A DNA stretch of 64,000 nt, taken from Euzebya sp051004735. Its GTDB lineage: Bacteria > Actinomycetota > Nitriliruptoria > Euzebyales > Euzebyaceae. A model generated the notes under the pieces. It worked only from the letters and a program-made list of their open reading frames with translations. It did no database searches and had not been told where the DNA came from. The stretch covers positions 62,001 to 126,000 of the forward strand of contig JBPCKA010000080.1 in the NCBI GenBank assembly GCA_051004735.1, given 5' to 3'. Positions 17,938 to 25,636 of this stretch are shown here, piece after piece. The first letter of the stretch is position 1. Each line of letters opens with the position of its first letter. A program made the translations under genes and the position numbers.

Positions 17938-19890
17938 ATGACTGATCCCATCGTGGCTCCCTACGGGACGTGGCCCTCACCGTTGTCGGCAGCCGACCTG
18001 GCCCGGTCGAGCACGCACCTGGCCGACCTCTGCACCGACGGTGACACCGTGCTGTGGCTGCAGAGCGACGCCGCTGCCGGCGGTCGGTATGAGGTCATGT
18101 CGTGCTCCCCCGACGGGGAGGTCCGGGCGGTATCCCCAGCGGGATTCAACGCCAGGACCCGGGTCCATGAGTACGGCGGGGGCGCACTGGGCGCCGGTCA
18201 CGGCGTGGTCCTGGCGTGTAGTTGGCAGGATCAACGTGTCTACCGTCTGGATGGCTCTGCTCCCGTCGCCGTCACGCCCGAGCCCCAGACCGACGCGGGA
18301 ATCCGGTGGGCAGCGATGACGATCCTGCCAGGCGGACAGGCCTTCGTCGCGGTTCGCGAGACGCACGGACCCGACCGGCCCAGGGACAACACCAATGTCC
18401 ACGGGGCGCCCGAGGCCGTGAACGAACTGGTCCTGTTTGATCTGCAGACCGGCCAGCAGACCGTGCTGGTCACCGGTCCAGACTTCATCGGTGGGCCGTG
18501 GGTGAACCCGTCGGGCAGCAGGATCGCCTGGCTGCAGTGGGACCACCCTGACATGCCGTGGGACGCCGCGGCGCTGTACTCGGCCCGCTTCGACCGTGGG
18601 ACCCTGTCCGACATCACCCACCTTGCCGGTGGTGACAGCGCGGTGTGCGGCGCGTACTGGGCCGCCGATGACCGTCTGCTGTTCTGCGATGATCCCAGCG
18701 GCTGGTGGAACGTCTATGCCTGCGACCTGCCGGCTGGCGACGTCACCCGACTGCAGGAGGAGACAGTCGACAGTGGGTGGCCGACATGGCAGCACGGTGC
18801 GCGCCGACTGACCAGTCTGGATGACACGGTGTATATGGTCACGATGGCTGAGGGGTTCTCACATGTCCGCCAGATCGGGGCCGGCCGGCTAGAGCTTCAG
18901 GGCATCGGCGACGTCATGGCGTTGAGCTGTATCTCAGATCGGCTGATCGCCATCGCAGGGGGGCCACAGCGGGACACGGCGGTCGTGGCCATCGACGCCT
19001 CGGCCGGTGAGATGACCACGCTCAGCACCGTCCCGGACGATCCGGCCGCGGCCATCGGTGCCCTGCCCCAGCCAATCTCCTTCCCCACCGCTGACGGAGC
19101 CACCGCACACGCGCTGTACTACCCGCCGACCAGCCCGACCCATGCCGGGCCAGACGGTCAGCGCCCACCGTTGGTCGTGCTGAGCCATGGCGGTCCCACC
19201 GGGGCAGCGCGGACCTCGATCAACGCCACCGCGCAGTACTGGACCTCGCGGGGACTGGCTGTCGTTGACGTCAACTATCGGGGCTCCGTCGGGTATGGCC
19301 GCGAGTATCGGGATGCCCTTAAGCACAACTGGGGGCTACACGATGTGGCGGACTGCATCGCTGCCGCCACCCATCTGATCGACCGGGAACTGGTCGATCC
19401 CGAGCGTCTGATCATCGAGGGGGGCAGCGCCGGCGGCTACACCACCCTGCTGGCCTTGTGCACCACCGACACCTTTGCTGCCGGCGGCAGCCTCTACGGT
19501 GTCTCCGATGTGCGAGCACTAGCGACCGACACCCACAAGTTCGAGTCGCGCTACATGGACTCGATGATCGGTGCCTGGCCGGAGGAGGAATCGGTCTACG
19601 TCGAGCGTTCACCCATCACCCACGTCCACCGGCTGCGGACCCCGATGATCGTGCTGCAGGGCGATGAGGACAAGGTGGTTCCCCCGGCCCAGGCCGAGAT
19701 GATTGTGGACGCCTTGAAGAAACGAGGGATCACGCATGCCTACCTGCTGTTTGAGGGGGAACAACACGGCTTCCGCAAGGCCGAGAACATCACCCGGTCC
19801 CTGGAGGCCCGCCTGGCCTTCTACGGACGAGTGCTGGGATTTGATCCCGCCGATGACATCGCCCTGCCCGAGTTCGTTCCGGGCAGATAG
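17938..19890 (+). CDS. S9-family serine peptidase (acylaminoacyl/dipeptidyl peptidase-like)
   Basis: A 650-residue two-domain peptidase. An N-terminal beta-propeller (residues about 50-350) is followed by an alpha/beta-hydrolase domain. The catalytic triad is visible: Ser in IEGGSAGGYTTL (S497), Asp in MIVLQGDEDKVVPPAQ and His in FEGEQHGFRKAENI. VVLSHGGPTGAARTSI is the oxyanion-hole HGGP motif. The family cleaves short peptides in the cytoplasm, removing N-terminal residues or acyl-amino acids; no signal peptide is present. The ATG follows a TAGCGT -10 box by six bases, so translation is likely leaderless. Confidence 0.9.
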   Translation: MTDPIVAPYGTWPSPLSAADLARSSTHLADLCTDGDTVLWLQSDAAAGGRYEVMSCSPDGEVRAVSPAGFNARTRVHEYGGGALGAGHGVVLACSWQDQRVYRLDGSAPVAVTPEPQTDAGIRWAAMTILPGGQAFVAVRETHGPDRPRDNTNVHGAPEAVNELVLFDLQTGQQTVLVTGPDFIGGPWVNPSGSRIAWLQWDHPDMPWDAAALYSARFDRGTLSDITHLAGGDSAVCGAYWAADDRLLFCDDPSGWWNVYACDLPAGDVTRLQEETVDSGWPTWQHGARRLTSLDDTVYMVTMAEGFSHVRQIGAGRLELQGIGDVMALSCISDRLIAIAGGPQRDTAVVAIDASAGEMTTLSTVPDDPAAAIGALPQPISFPTADGATAHALYYPPTSPTHAGPDGQRPPLVVLSHGGPTGAARTSINATAQYWTSRGLAVVDVNYRGSVGYGREYRDALKHNWGLHDVADCIAAATHLIDRELVDPERLIIEGGSAGGYTTLLALCTTDTFAAGGSLYGVSDVRALATDTHKFESRYMDSMIGAWPEEESVYVERSPITHVHRLRTPMIVLQGDEDKVVPPAQAEMIVDALKKRGITHAYLLFEGEQHGFRKAENITRSLEARLAFYGRVLGFDPADDIALPEFVPGR

Positions 19891-20023
19891 CGGAGTAGCG
19901 TCAGACCTCCCGCCATCAATGGCACCACCTGGAACAACTCATCAGCCATGATGGCGACCTCGAAGACTAGTCTCGCCCGGTCTGACGAGCGCTGGGCCGA
20001 GATCGAATGTCACACCCCCTCTG

Positions 20024-20029
20024 TATGAT
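20024..20029 (+). promoter_or_regulatory. -10 box of a leaderless HNH gene
   Basis: TATGAT, a near-consensus -10 hexamer, lies six bases before the ATG at 20036. With the usual spacing the transcript begins at the start codon. No Shine-Dalgarno sequence is present. A -35 hexamer is not obvious. Confidence 0.55.
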
Positions 20030-20035
20030 GTGGGT

Positions 20036-21613
20036 ATGTCAATTCAGGTCCAGAACACGCAGGTCAGCGAGGGTTTCAACCCCGCCGACCGGGGCTGTGA
20101 GCCGGACTGGGATCGGGGCTGGGAACTGATCTGGGAATCCGATTTCGGAGGGCCGGAGGTCGGCTGGACTCACACCGACGCTGACATCCCGTTCGATCCT
20201 TACTACCTGGCTGTGGCGACCGATCCGTTGGACGTTGCGGTGGCGGCGATGCGCGATGCCGACCGGGCGATGGCCACCGTCCTGCGGGCGGTCGCTGAGG
20301 CGGGGCCACGTGATGGCCTGTCAGCCCGCCGCCACCTCGGGTTGCAAGCCAGCGCGACCGGTGTGGACGTGGGGTTCCTTGACCGGGCCGTGCAGGTGTT
20401 GTCTGCGATGCCTCGGGTGTGGGCGGCCTTTGATGAGGGGTCGCTGTCATGGTCACAGTTGCGGGGGATCGTGATGGAGGCCCGCCGGCTCTCGGTGGCC
20501 CAACGACAGATCTTGGATGAGGCCTTGGCCGGGGTGCTCGCGTCGGGGTTGGGTGAGCCCGACCGGATCGTTGACACCACCGCAGACCTTGCCGCCAGAC
20601 TTGACCGGGAAGGCCTGGAGAAGTCTGAAGACGCGCAGGAACGCGCTCAACGGCTAGTCCTCCAACCCGGCTTTGACGGGTGGACTGAGATCCACGGCAC
20701 CCTCGCACCCGAGGTCGGGGCGACGCTCGGTGAAGCACTCGATGCTGCCGCTGACCCGCCGGTCAGCCCTGATGACCCACGACCGGTCGATGCTGACGGC
20801 AAAGTGATCCCCAAGTCGGTCCGTCCGGTACAAAGCCGTGCCCAACAATGGGCCGAAGCGCTCGGACGGATCGCCGCCACCTACCTCGGCGGCACCAGTA
20901 CCCAGACCGACGGGACCGGGACGGCTGCTGATGGTGGGCTGGTCCGTCGTGCCCGACCCCGGGTGATGCTCATCGCCCGCCTCACCGACCTGCTCCCCAC
21001 CGACTCCTACGCCGACGATGATGCGGACGGCGGGGTGGGCAGTGTGGTCTCACGTCTGCTCCTCCGTCGCGGGTCAGGCCAGCAGCGGATCAGCAGGGCG
21101 TTGGTCCGCTCGATCGCTGATGACGCCGAACTGATCCCCCTGTTCACCGACGATGCCGACATGCCCGTCGCGATCGGGGACTCCTACACCCCGATCAGCC
21201 AGGCACTCCGTCGGGCAGTGATCGCCCGTGATCAGGGCTGCCGGGCACCGGGCTGTAGCGCGCCCGCGGCCCACTGTGACGTTCACCATGTGATCCCCCG
21301 TGAACAGGGCGGCCCGACCGACATCACCAACACGGCATTGATCTGCCGTCCCGACCACACCCATGTCACCCGTGGCCGCTGGCGAATGCGCATGGATCCT
21401 GACGGGACCCTGTACACCACCATCGGCCGAACCACCTACACCACCCGACCACGCCTGGGCGCCCCACTCCCACTGGGCCGACCACCACCGGCCAGACCAC
21501 CACCACTCGGCAAGCCACGACCTCGCCGACCACCACCCGGGGACCCGCCATGCCCCGATCCGCCGTATCCCGATCCCGGCCAAGCTTCAAACGAACAGGT
21601 CATGCCGTTCTGA
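20036..21613 (+). CDS. DUF222 / HNH endonuclease protein (13E12 repeat family)
   Basis: A 525-residue protein. The N-terminal two thirds match DUF222 (AVQVLSAMPRVWAAFDEGSL and the following GIVMEARRLSVAQRQ). The C-terminal HNH nuclease motif is intact: CRAPGCSAPAAHCDVHHVIP carries the Cys pair and catalytic His, and ITNTALICRPDHTHV the Asn and second His. A Pro-rich tail (PPPARPPPLGKPRPRRPPPG) ends the protein. Such genes are multicopy in many actinobacteria and are thought to be mobile or selfish. No flanking repeat was found here. An alternative GTG start at 20030 would overlap the -10 box, so ATG 20036 is preferred. It opens the accessory patch from 20 to 24 kb. Confidence 0.88.
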   Translation: MSIQVQNTQVSEGFNPADRGCEPDWDRGWELIWESDFGGPEVGWTHTDADIPFDPYYLAVATDPLDVAVAAMRDADRAMATVLRAVAEAGPRDGLSARRHLGLQASATGVDVGFLDRAVQVLSAMPRVWAAFDEGSLSWSQLRGIVMEARRLSVAQRQILDEALAGVLASGLGEPDRIVDTTADLAARLDREGLEKSEDAQERAQRLVLQPGFDGWTEIHGTLAPEVGATLGEALDAAADPPVSPDDPRPVDADGKVIPKSVRPVQSRAQQWAEALGRIAATYLGGTSTQTDGTGTAADGGLVRRARPRVMLIARLTDLLPTDSYADDDADGGVGSVVSRLLLRRGSGQQRISRALVRSIADDAELIPLFTDDADMPVAIGDSYTPISQALRRAVIARDQGCRAPGCSAPAAHCDVHHVIPREQGGPTDITNTALICRPDHTHVTRGRWRMRMDPDGTLYTTIGRTTYTTRPRLGAPLPLGRPPPARPPPLGKPRPRRPPPGDPPCPDPPYPDPGQASNEQVMPF

Positions 21614-21733
21614 GCTGCGCCTTGAATCGTTCTGCCGAATGGTCAGATCGTACCCGGACCTCGGTGTGCGCCTCGTTGCCCTTCCGGCAGCCGATCTCGT
21701 CATCCTCGACGACACCGGCCCTGTTCCGTTGCG

Positions 21734-22393
21734 TCAGCTGGAGGATGGTCGAACGTCGAGCACGGTGGCGCCCTCGTCGGCGGCGGTGATCCAGGCGCGA
21801 GGGGTCTGGTGGACGATGGCTCGCCATTCGTTGGTCATGTGGGCCTGGTCGAAGAAGCCGCAGCGGTTGGCGACATCTGCGATGGGCCACCCATCGAGCA
21901 GCATTGGTGCCGATCGTTCGATCCGACTGATGCGTCGGAGTTGGGTGGGCGTGAGGCCGACCTCGTTGGTGAAGCGTCGGGTGAGGTGTCGACGGCTCCA
22001 CCCGAGTGTGGTTGCCACTTCACTGACCGATGGCGGGTAGGGCTGCGTCAGTGCTTGCCAGCCGTGCCGTAGGTCCGATGTTGAGCGATGCTTCCCGCTG
22101 AGTCGTTGAGCCAAGACTTCGTCACGGATAGAGAATCGGCTGGCCCAGTCGGACGCTTCGACAAGGCGATCGACGATGAATGCCTGCAGCGGCGTCACAT
22201 CGTGGGCCGGGTCGGGCCCACGCAAGGTCGCGACCGGGTCCGCCAGACTGATAAACATCGTTGGCCGGGTCGAGGGAAGCCCGACCTGGGTCCTCCGGGG
22301 GAACCCTCGGTACTCGTACCCCACGTAGCGCGCAACCCCGCGAGCCGCCTGGCCGTGGGGACGGCCGACGATGCTCGAAGCTACAGGTTCCAT
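21734..22393 (-). CDS. AraC-family transcriptional regulator
   Basis: A 219-residue regulator with the C-terminal double helix-turn-helix of the AraC family: SVSEVATTLGWSRRHLTRRF is the first HTH, and IADVANRCGFFDQAHMTNEW the second with the family GFxDQ-type signature. The shorter N-terminal sensor part (VGYEYRGFPRRTQVGLPSTR, MFISLADPVATLRG) resembles the small cupin-like domain of AraC-type regulators. Start at 22393: an ATAGTA (TACTAT on the minus strand) -10 box is 7 nt away; a longer frame to 22600 runs through the divergent VOC gene and is not credible. It likely controls that VOC gene, now truncated. Confidence 0.82.
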   Translation of the reverse strand: MEPVASSIVGRPHGQAARGVARYVGYEYRGFPRRTQVGLPSTRPTMFISLADPVATLRGPDPAHDVTPLQAFIVDRLVEASDWASRFSIRDEVLAQRLSGKHRSTSDLRHGWQALTQPYPPSVSEVATTLGWSRRHLTRRFTNEVGLTPTQLRRISRIERSAPMLLDGWPIADVANRCGFFDQAHMTNEWRAIVHQTPRAWITAADEGATVLDVRPSSS

Positions 22394-22400
22394 CTCTTTG

Positions 22401-22406
22401 ATAGTA
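22401..22406 (-). promoter_or_regulatory. -10 box of the AraC regulator gene
   Basis: Read on the minus strand, TACTAT lies seven bases upstream of the ATG at 22393, giving another leaderless arrangement. This also supports the short start over the longer reading frame. Confidence 0.5.
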
Positions 22407-22483
22407 ATCCTGTCCCTTCCGTCCAAGACAGACTGGTCAGGCAGCGCGATTCTCAGGAAGTCAGCACAGTCCGGAGGTCGATG

Positions 22484-22837
22484 ATGAATGAGAAATCCCT
22501 GGTGCGCGCCCTGATCCCGTACGTGTTCTGCGTCGACGCCGGAGCAACCGCCGACTGGTGTGTGCATTCCCTCGGGTTCGTCGAACGCGACCGATGGCAC
22601 AACGAGGACGGCATCGTGGCCAACGTCGAGCTCACCGTGGGCGACAACGAGGTGTGGCTAGACGGCCCGGTGCCGGACTGGAATGAGCGCCTTCACGGAC
22701 TGTCGTGTTGGGTCGGTCTGGTCGTAGACGACGTAGATGCCGTCTACGAGCAGCTGCGCGCCCGATTCGATAACGAAGCACACTGCCGCGGCGTTTCGAC
22801 CTTCGTCGCTTCGACGAGAGGCGCCTCGGATTGCTAG
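22484..22837 (+). pseudogene. VOC (glyoxalase/bleomycin-resistance) protein, C-terminus lost
   Basis: The first about 95 residues are a good VOC half: LIPYVFCVDAGATADWCVHS, then VANVELTVGDNEVWLDGPVP and CWVGLVVDDVDAVYEQLRAR. A normal protein would continue with about 35-40 residues containing a WG(V/M)R....DPDGN.W.F pattern that closes the metal site. Here the frame instead runs through DNEAHCRGVSTFVASTRGAS to a stop. Neither other frame restores the ending, so this is a truncation or replacement rather than a simple frameshift. Start 22484 sits 6 nt after GGAGG. A 6-bp stem-loop (TCGTCG-CTT-CGACGA, 22803-22817) lies in the abnormal tail. Product probably nonfunctional. Confidence 0.6.
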
Positions 22838-22858
22838 ATCTGCGACAATCTTGACACG

Positions 22859-23236
22859 ATGGATATCGACTCCCGCAGGGACCGACTGATTGAAATGATC
22901 GACCTGCTCCCAGAAGCCACGAGCGAGGAGCCCGGCGAAGGAATTCAGCACATCGGGTTCTCCGTCCGTAAGAAGCGGTTCGCCTGGTACCTCGACGACC
23001 ACCACGGTGACGGTGTCGTTGCCATGACATGCAAGGCCGCAGCTGGCGTCAACACCGAACTCCCGGCAGCGAATCCCGATCGCTTCTTCAAGCCGAGTTA
23101 CACCGGCTCACGCGGTTGGATCGGCATCCGCTTGGATGTCGAGACCGTCGACTGGGACGAGGTCGGTCGTTTCCTTGAGGACGCGTATCGCCTGACGGCT
23201 CCAAAGAGCCTCGTAGCAATCCTCGACAAGTCCTGA
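22859..23236 (+). CDS. MmcQ/YjbR-family protein
   Basis: A 125-residue protein of the YjbR (DUF419) family, which has a CyaY-like alpha/beta fold and is annotated as DNA-binding on limited evidence. Diagnostic features are HIGFSVRKKRFAWYLDDHHG, VAMTCKAAAGVNTELPAANP, the aromatic RFFKPSYTGSRGWIGIRLDV segment and the C-terminal DAYRLTAPKSLVA. Length and ends are complete, unlike its upstream neighbour. It lies 21 bp downstream of the truncated VOC gene. Cellular role unknown. Confidence 0.85.
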   Translation: MDIDSRRDRLIEMIDLLPEATSEEPGEGIQHIGFSVRKKRFAWYLDDHHGDGVVAMTCKAAAGVNTELPAANPDRFFKPSYTGSRGWIGIRLDVETVDWDEVGRFLEDAYRLTAPKSLVAILDKS

Positions 23237-23255
23237 CGCAACGGGCAGATCGGAC

Positions 23256-23400
23256 TGGGTGTTCTCCACCATCCAGCCGGTCATGTTCGTCCTGCTGTTC
23301 GGCTACGTCTTCGACGGGGCTTCTGGGGGTCGCTGCCAGTGGAGCATGGGACTGCTGGCCCGCTTCCGACGACTGGAATAGCCAGTATCAGCGTGCGGTT
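23256..23400 (+). pseudogene. Relic of a DrrB-type ABC-2 permease
   Basis: Translation from 23256 gives VFSTIQPVMFVLLFGYVF, almost the same as the first membrane segment of DrrB-type permeases and of the intact copy in this window (VFTLLSPIMFVLLFAYVF). After about 25 codons the similarity stops. In another frame near 23376-23400 the sequence WNSQYQRAVS recalls the permease C-terminus (SSWQYQRTSQRA in the intact copy). I read this as a permease gene reduced to its two ends by an internal deletion of about 700 bp. It lies directly beside a TetR gene, a usual neighbour of such exporters. The C-terminal match is short and less certain. Confidence 0.55.
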
Positions 23401-24006
23401 TCAGGTACCTGCATCCAGCAGCAGTGCACGCGTGGCACGACACATACCGGCCAGCACCGCGCCGTCGCCATCCTGGCGCAGTGCCGGGTGGTTCAAGCCC
23501 TGGATCAGGACCACCGCAGATACCGCGGTGGCCCGCACGTCGCCGACCTTCAGCAGACCCACCCGACCAGCGCGGTGCAAGAAGGTCGCGAATACCTCCA
23601 CTGCGACCTCGTGGCGTGTCCGGTACACCGCTCGTATCGCTGCAGATGACGTCATCCTGGCCACTGCGGCCGCGATCACCGGCGAGGAGTCCCGATAGCC
23701 TTTCGCCACCTCCACGACCACTCGATCAACGGCGGTGCCAAGTCCCTCATCCATGATCCTGACGGGATCCAACCCTGCTTCGACGGTGGCGATCAGGGCG
23801 TCCAGATGCCGGGCGAACGCGGCGGCCAGGAGGTCGTCCTTATCGGTGAAGTAGCGGTAGAAGGTGCCCGTCGACACATCTGCCTGCCGGGCGACCGCTC
23901 CGGACACCAACTCCCCTCCGTCGCGCAACAACTGCTCGGCGGCGTCCAGCAGGCCGTCACGCGTTCGAACAGCCTTGACTGACAGATCCTTCATTTCAAT
24001 AGACAT
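23401..24006 (-). CDS. TetR-family transcriptional repressor
   Basis: A 201-residue repressor. The N-terminal TetR HTH is clear: TRDGLLDAAEQLLRDGG then VSGAVARQADVSTGTFYRYF and TDKDDLLAAAFARHLD. The C-terminal ligand domain (SPVIAAAVARMTSSAAIRAV, VFATFLHRAGRVGLL) suggests a hydrophobic ligand pocket but does not identify it. The gene is divergent from the acyl-CoA carboxylase pair with only 34 bp between start codons, and a TTCAAT-N9-ACTGAA operator candidate covers its own start region. An AGGATA (TATCCT on the minus strand) -10 box 8 nt upstream suggests a leaderless mRNA. It may control the carboxylase, the lost exporter or both. Confidence 0.88.
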   Translation of the reverse strand: MSIEMKDLSVKAVRTRDGLLDAAEQLLRDGGELVSGAVARQADVSTGTFYRYFTDKDDLLAAAFARHLDALIATVEAGLDPVRIMDEGLGTAVDRVVVEVAKGYRDSSPVIAAAVARMTSSAAIRAVYRTRHEVAVEVFATFLHRAGRVGLLKVGDVRATAVSAVVLIQGLNHPALRQDGDGAVLAGMCRATRALLLDAGT

Positions 24007-24032
24007 GTAACTGAAGGATACTGCGCTACGCT
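23995..24032. promoter_or_regulatory. Shared operator and divergent promoters, tetR / acyl-CoA carboxylase
   Basis: TTCAAT (23995-24000), a 9-bp spacer and ACTGAA (24010-24015) form an imperfect inverted repeat (5 of 6 paired). It covers the tetR start and overlaps the tetR -10 box (TATCCT on minus, 24015-24020). It also lies where the -35 of the carboxylase promoter should be, since that promoter's -10 (TACGCT) is at 24027-24032, eight bases before its ATG. One bound TetR dimer could therefore block both genes. Confidence 0.45.
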
Positions 24033-24040
24033 GTCGGCGT

Positions 24041-25636
24041 ATGGATGTCTTGCCGACTCGCGTGGACCCCGACAGCGCGGCCTACCGCACCAATGCCGAG
24101 GGCATGCACCTGTTGCTTGAGGAGTTGGCTGGCCTCCAGGAGCAGGCCAACCTGGGTGGAGGTGAGAAGTACGTGACGCGCCACCGTGAGCGGGGACGCC
24201 TGCTGCCCCGGGAACGGATCGAGGCGTTGATCGATCCTGACACCGCTCTGTTGGAACTTTCCAGCCTGACCGCCAACGCCACCGAGTACGTCGTGGGTGG
24301 ATCGGGCATCTCGGCCATCGGGGTGATCAATGGGGTCGAGTGCGCCATCGCGGCCTCGGATCCGACCGTCAAGGGCGGCTCGATCAACCCCTACGGACTG
24401 AAGAAGTCACTGCGACTGATGGAGATAGCCCGCACCAACCGGCTGCCTCTGGTCAACCTCACCGAATCAGGCGGAGCCGACCTGCCCAAACAGGCCGAGA
24501 TCTTCGTGCCGGGCGGTCAGTCCTTCAAGAACCTGACCCAACTGTCCAAGGCCGGGATCCCCACCATCAGTCTGGTTTTCGGACCCTCGACGGCGGGTGG
24601 AGCCTACGTGCCGGGCATGAGCGACTACTCGGTCATGGTGGCCGGGCAGTCACGTGTCTATCTCGGCGGGCCTCCACTGGTGAAAATGGCCACCGGTGAG
24701 GATGCCGATGAGGAGTCACTGGGCGGCGCAGAGATGCATTCCAGCATCAGCGGTGTCAGTGATTACCTGGCTGCCGACGAGCTGGACGCGATCCGCATCG
24801 GCCGCCAGATCGTCGGACATCTCAACTGGAGGAAACAGGGCCCGCCCCCATCGTTACCTCCCGACCCCCCGGTGCACGACCCCGATGATCTGCTGGGCAT
24901 CGGCTCAATCGACATCAAGGTGCCCTTCGACGTCCGCGAGGTGATCGCCCGCGTGGTCGACGGTTCGCGGTTCGAGGAGTTCAAGACCCGGTATGGCCAG
25001 ACGTTGGTGTGCGGCTGGGCCTCCATCCACGGCTATCCGGTCGGGATCCTGGGCAACAACGGAATCCTGTTCAGCCCCGAGTCGCAGAAGGGGTCGCAGT
25101 TCATCCAGCTGTGCAACCAGACCGACACCCCGATCGTGTTTCTGCAGAACATCACCGGGTTCATGGTGGGCACTGCCTACGAGCAGGGTGGGATCATCAA
25201 GGACGGTGCGAAACTGATCAACGCTGTTGCCAATTCCGAGGTGCCCCACCTGACCGTGATGATCGGCGCCTCCTACGGTGCGGGGAACTACGGCATGTGT
25301 GGACGGGCCTACGATCCGCGGTTCCTGTTCACCTGGCCCAACCACCGCATCGCGGTCATGGGCCCGGCCCAGTTGGCCGGCGTGATGCGGATGGTGATGC
25401 GACAACGGATGGAGAAGACGGGACAAGAGATGGATAAGGCGGTGGCCGACCAGATGACTGCGGCGTTCCAGGCCGAGATCGAGAAGCAGTCAACGGCCCT
25501 TTATGCCACCGCCCGACTGTGGGATGACGGGATCATCGACCCACGAGACACCCGCACGGTGCTCGGGATTGCCCTGTCGGCCAGCCACAACGCCCCGGTC
25601 ACCGGAACCCGCGGCTACGGCGTCTTCCGTCACTGA
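24041..25636 (+). CDS. Acyl-CoA carboxylase carboxyltransferase (beta) subunit, MCC-like
   Basis: A 531-residue carboxyltransferase with the crotonase-fold halves of biotin-dependent carboxylases. GGSINPYGLKKSLRLMEIA, STAGGAYVPGMSDY, FLQNITGFMVGTAYEQGGII and the acyl-CoA-binding GASYGAGNYGMCGRAYDPRF point to the 3-methylcrotonyl-CoA carboxylase group (AccD1-like in mycobacteria) rather than acetyl- or propionyl-CoA carboxylase. It transfers CO2 from carboxybiotin to the acyl-CoA in leucine catabolism. It forms one transcript with the overlapping biotin subunit and is divergent from a TetR regulator. No other leucine-degradation gene is near, so geranyl-CoA or a related substrate remains possible. 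Confidence 0.88.
   Translation: MDVLPTRVDPDSAAYRTNAEGMHLLLEELAGLQEQANLGGGEKYVTRHRERGRLLPRERIEALIDPDTALLELSSLTANATEYVVGGSGISAIGVINGVECAIAASDPTVKGGSINPYGLKKSLRLMEIARTNRLPLVNLTESGGADLPKQAEIFVPGGQSFKNLTQLSKAGIPTISLVFGPSTAGGAYVPGMSDYSVMVAGQSRVYLGGPPLVKMATGEDADEESLGGAEMHSSISGVSDYLAADELDAIRIGRQIVGHLNWRKQGPPPSLPPDPPVHDPDDLLGIGSIDIKVPFDVREVIARVVDGSRFEEFKTRYGQTLVCGWASIHGYPVGILGNNGILFSPESQKGSQFIQLCNQTDTPIVFLQNITGFMVGTAYEQGGIIKDGAKLINAVANSEVPHLTVMIGASYGAGNYGMCGRAYDPRFLFTWPNHRIAVMGPAQLAGVMRMVMRQRMEKTGQEMDKAVADQMTAAFQAEIEKQSTALYATARLWDDGIIDPRDTRTVLGIALSASHNAPVTGTRGYGVFRH

Noticed and set aside
22394..22600. Longer AraC protein starting at 22600
   Set aside because: The extra part is the antisense of the VOC gene and lacks any domain; a -10 box supports the start at 22393.
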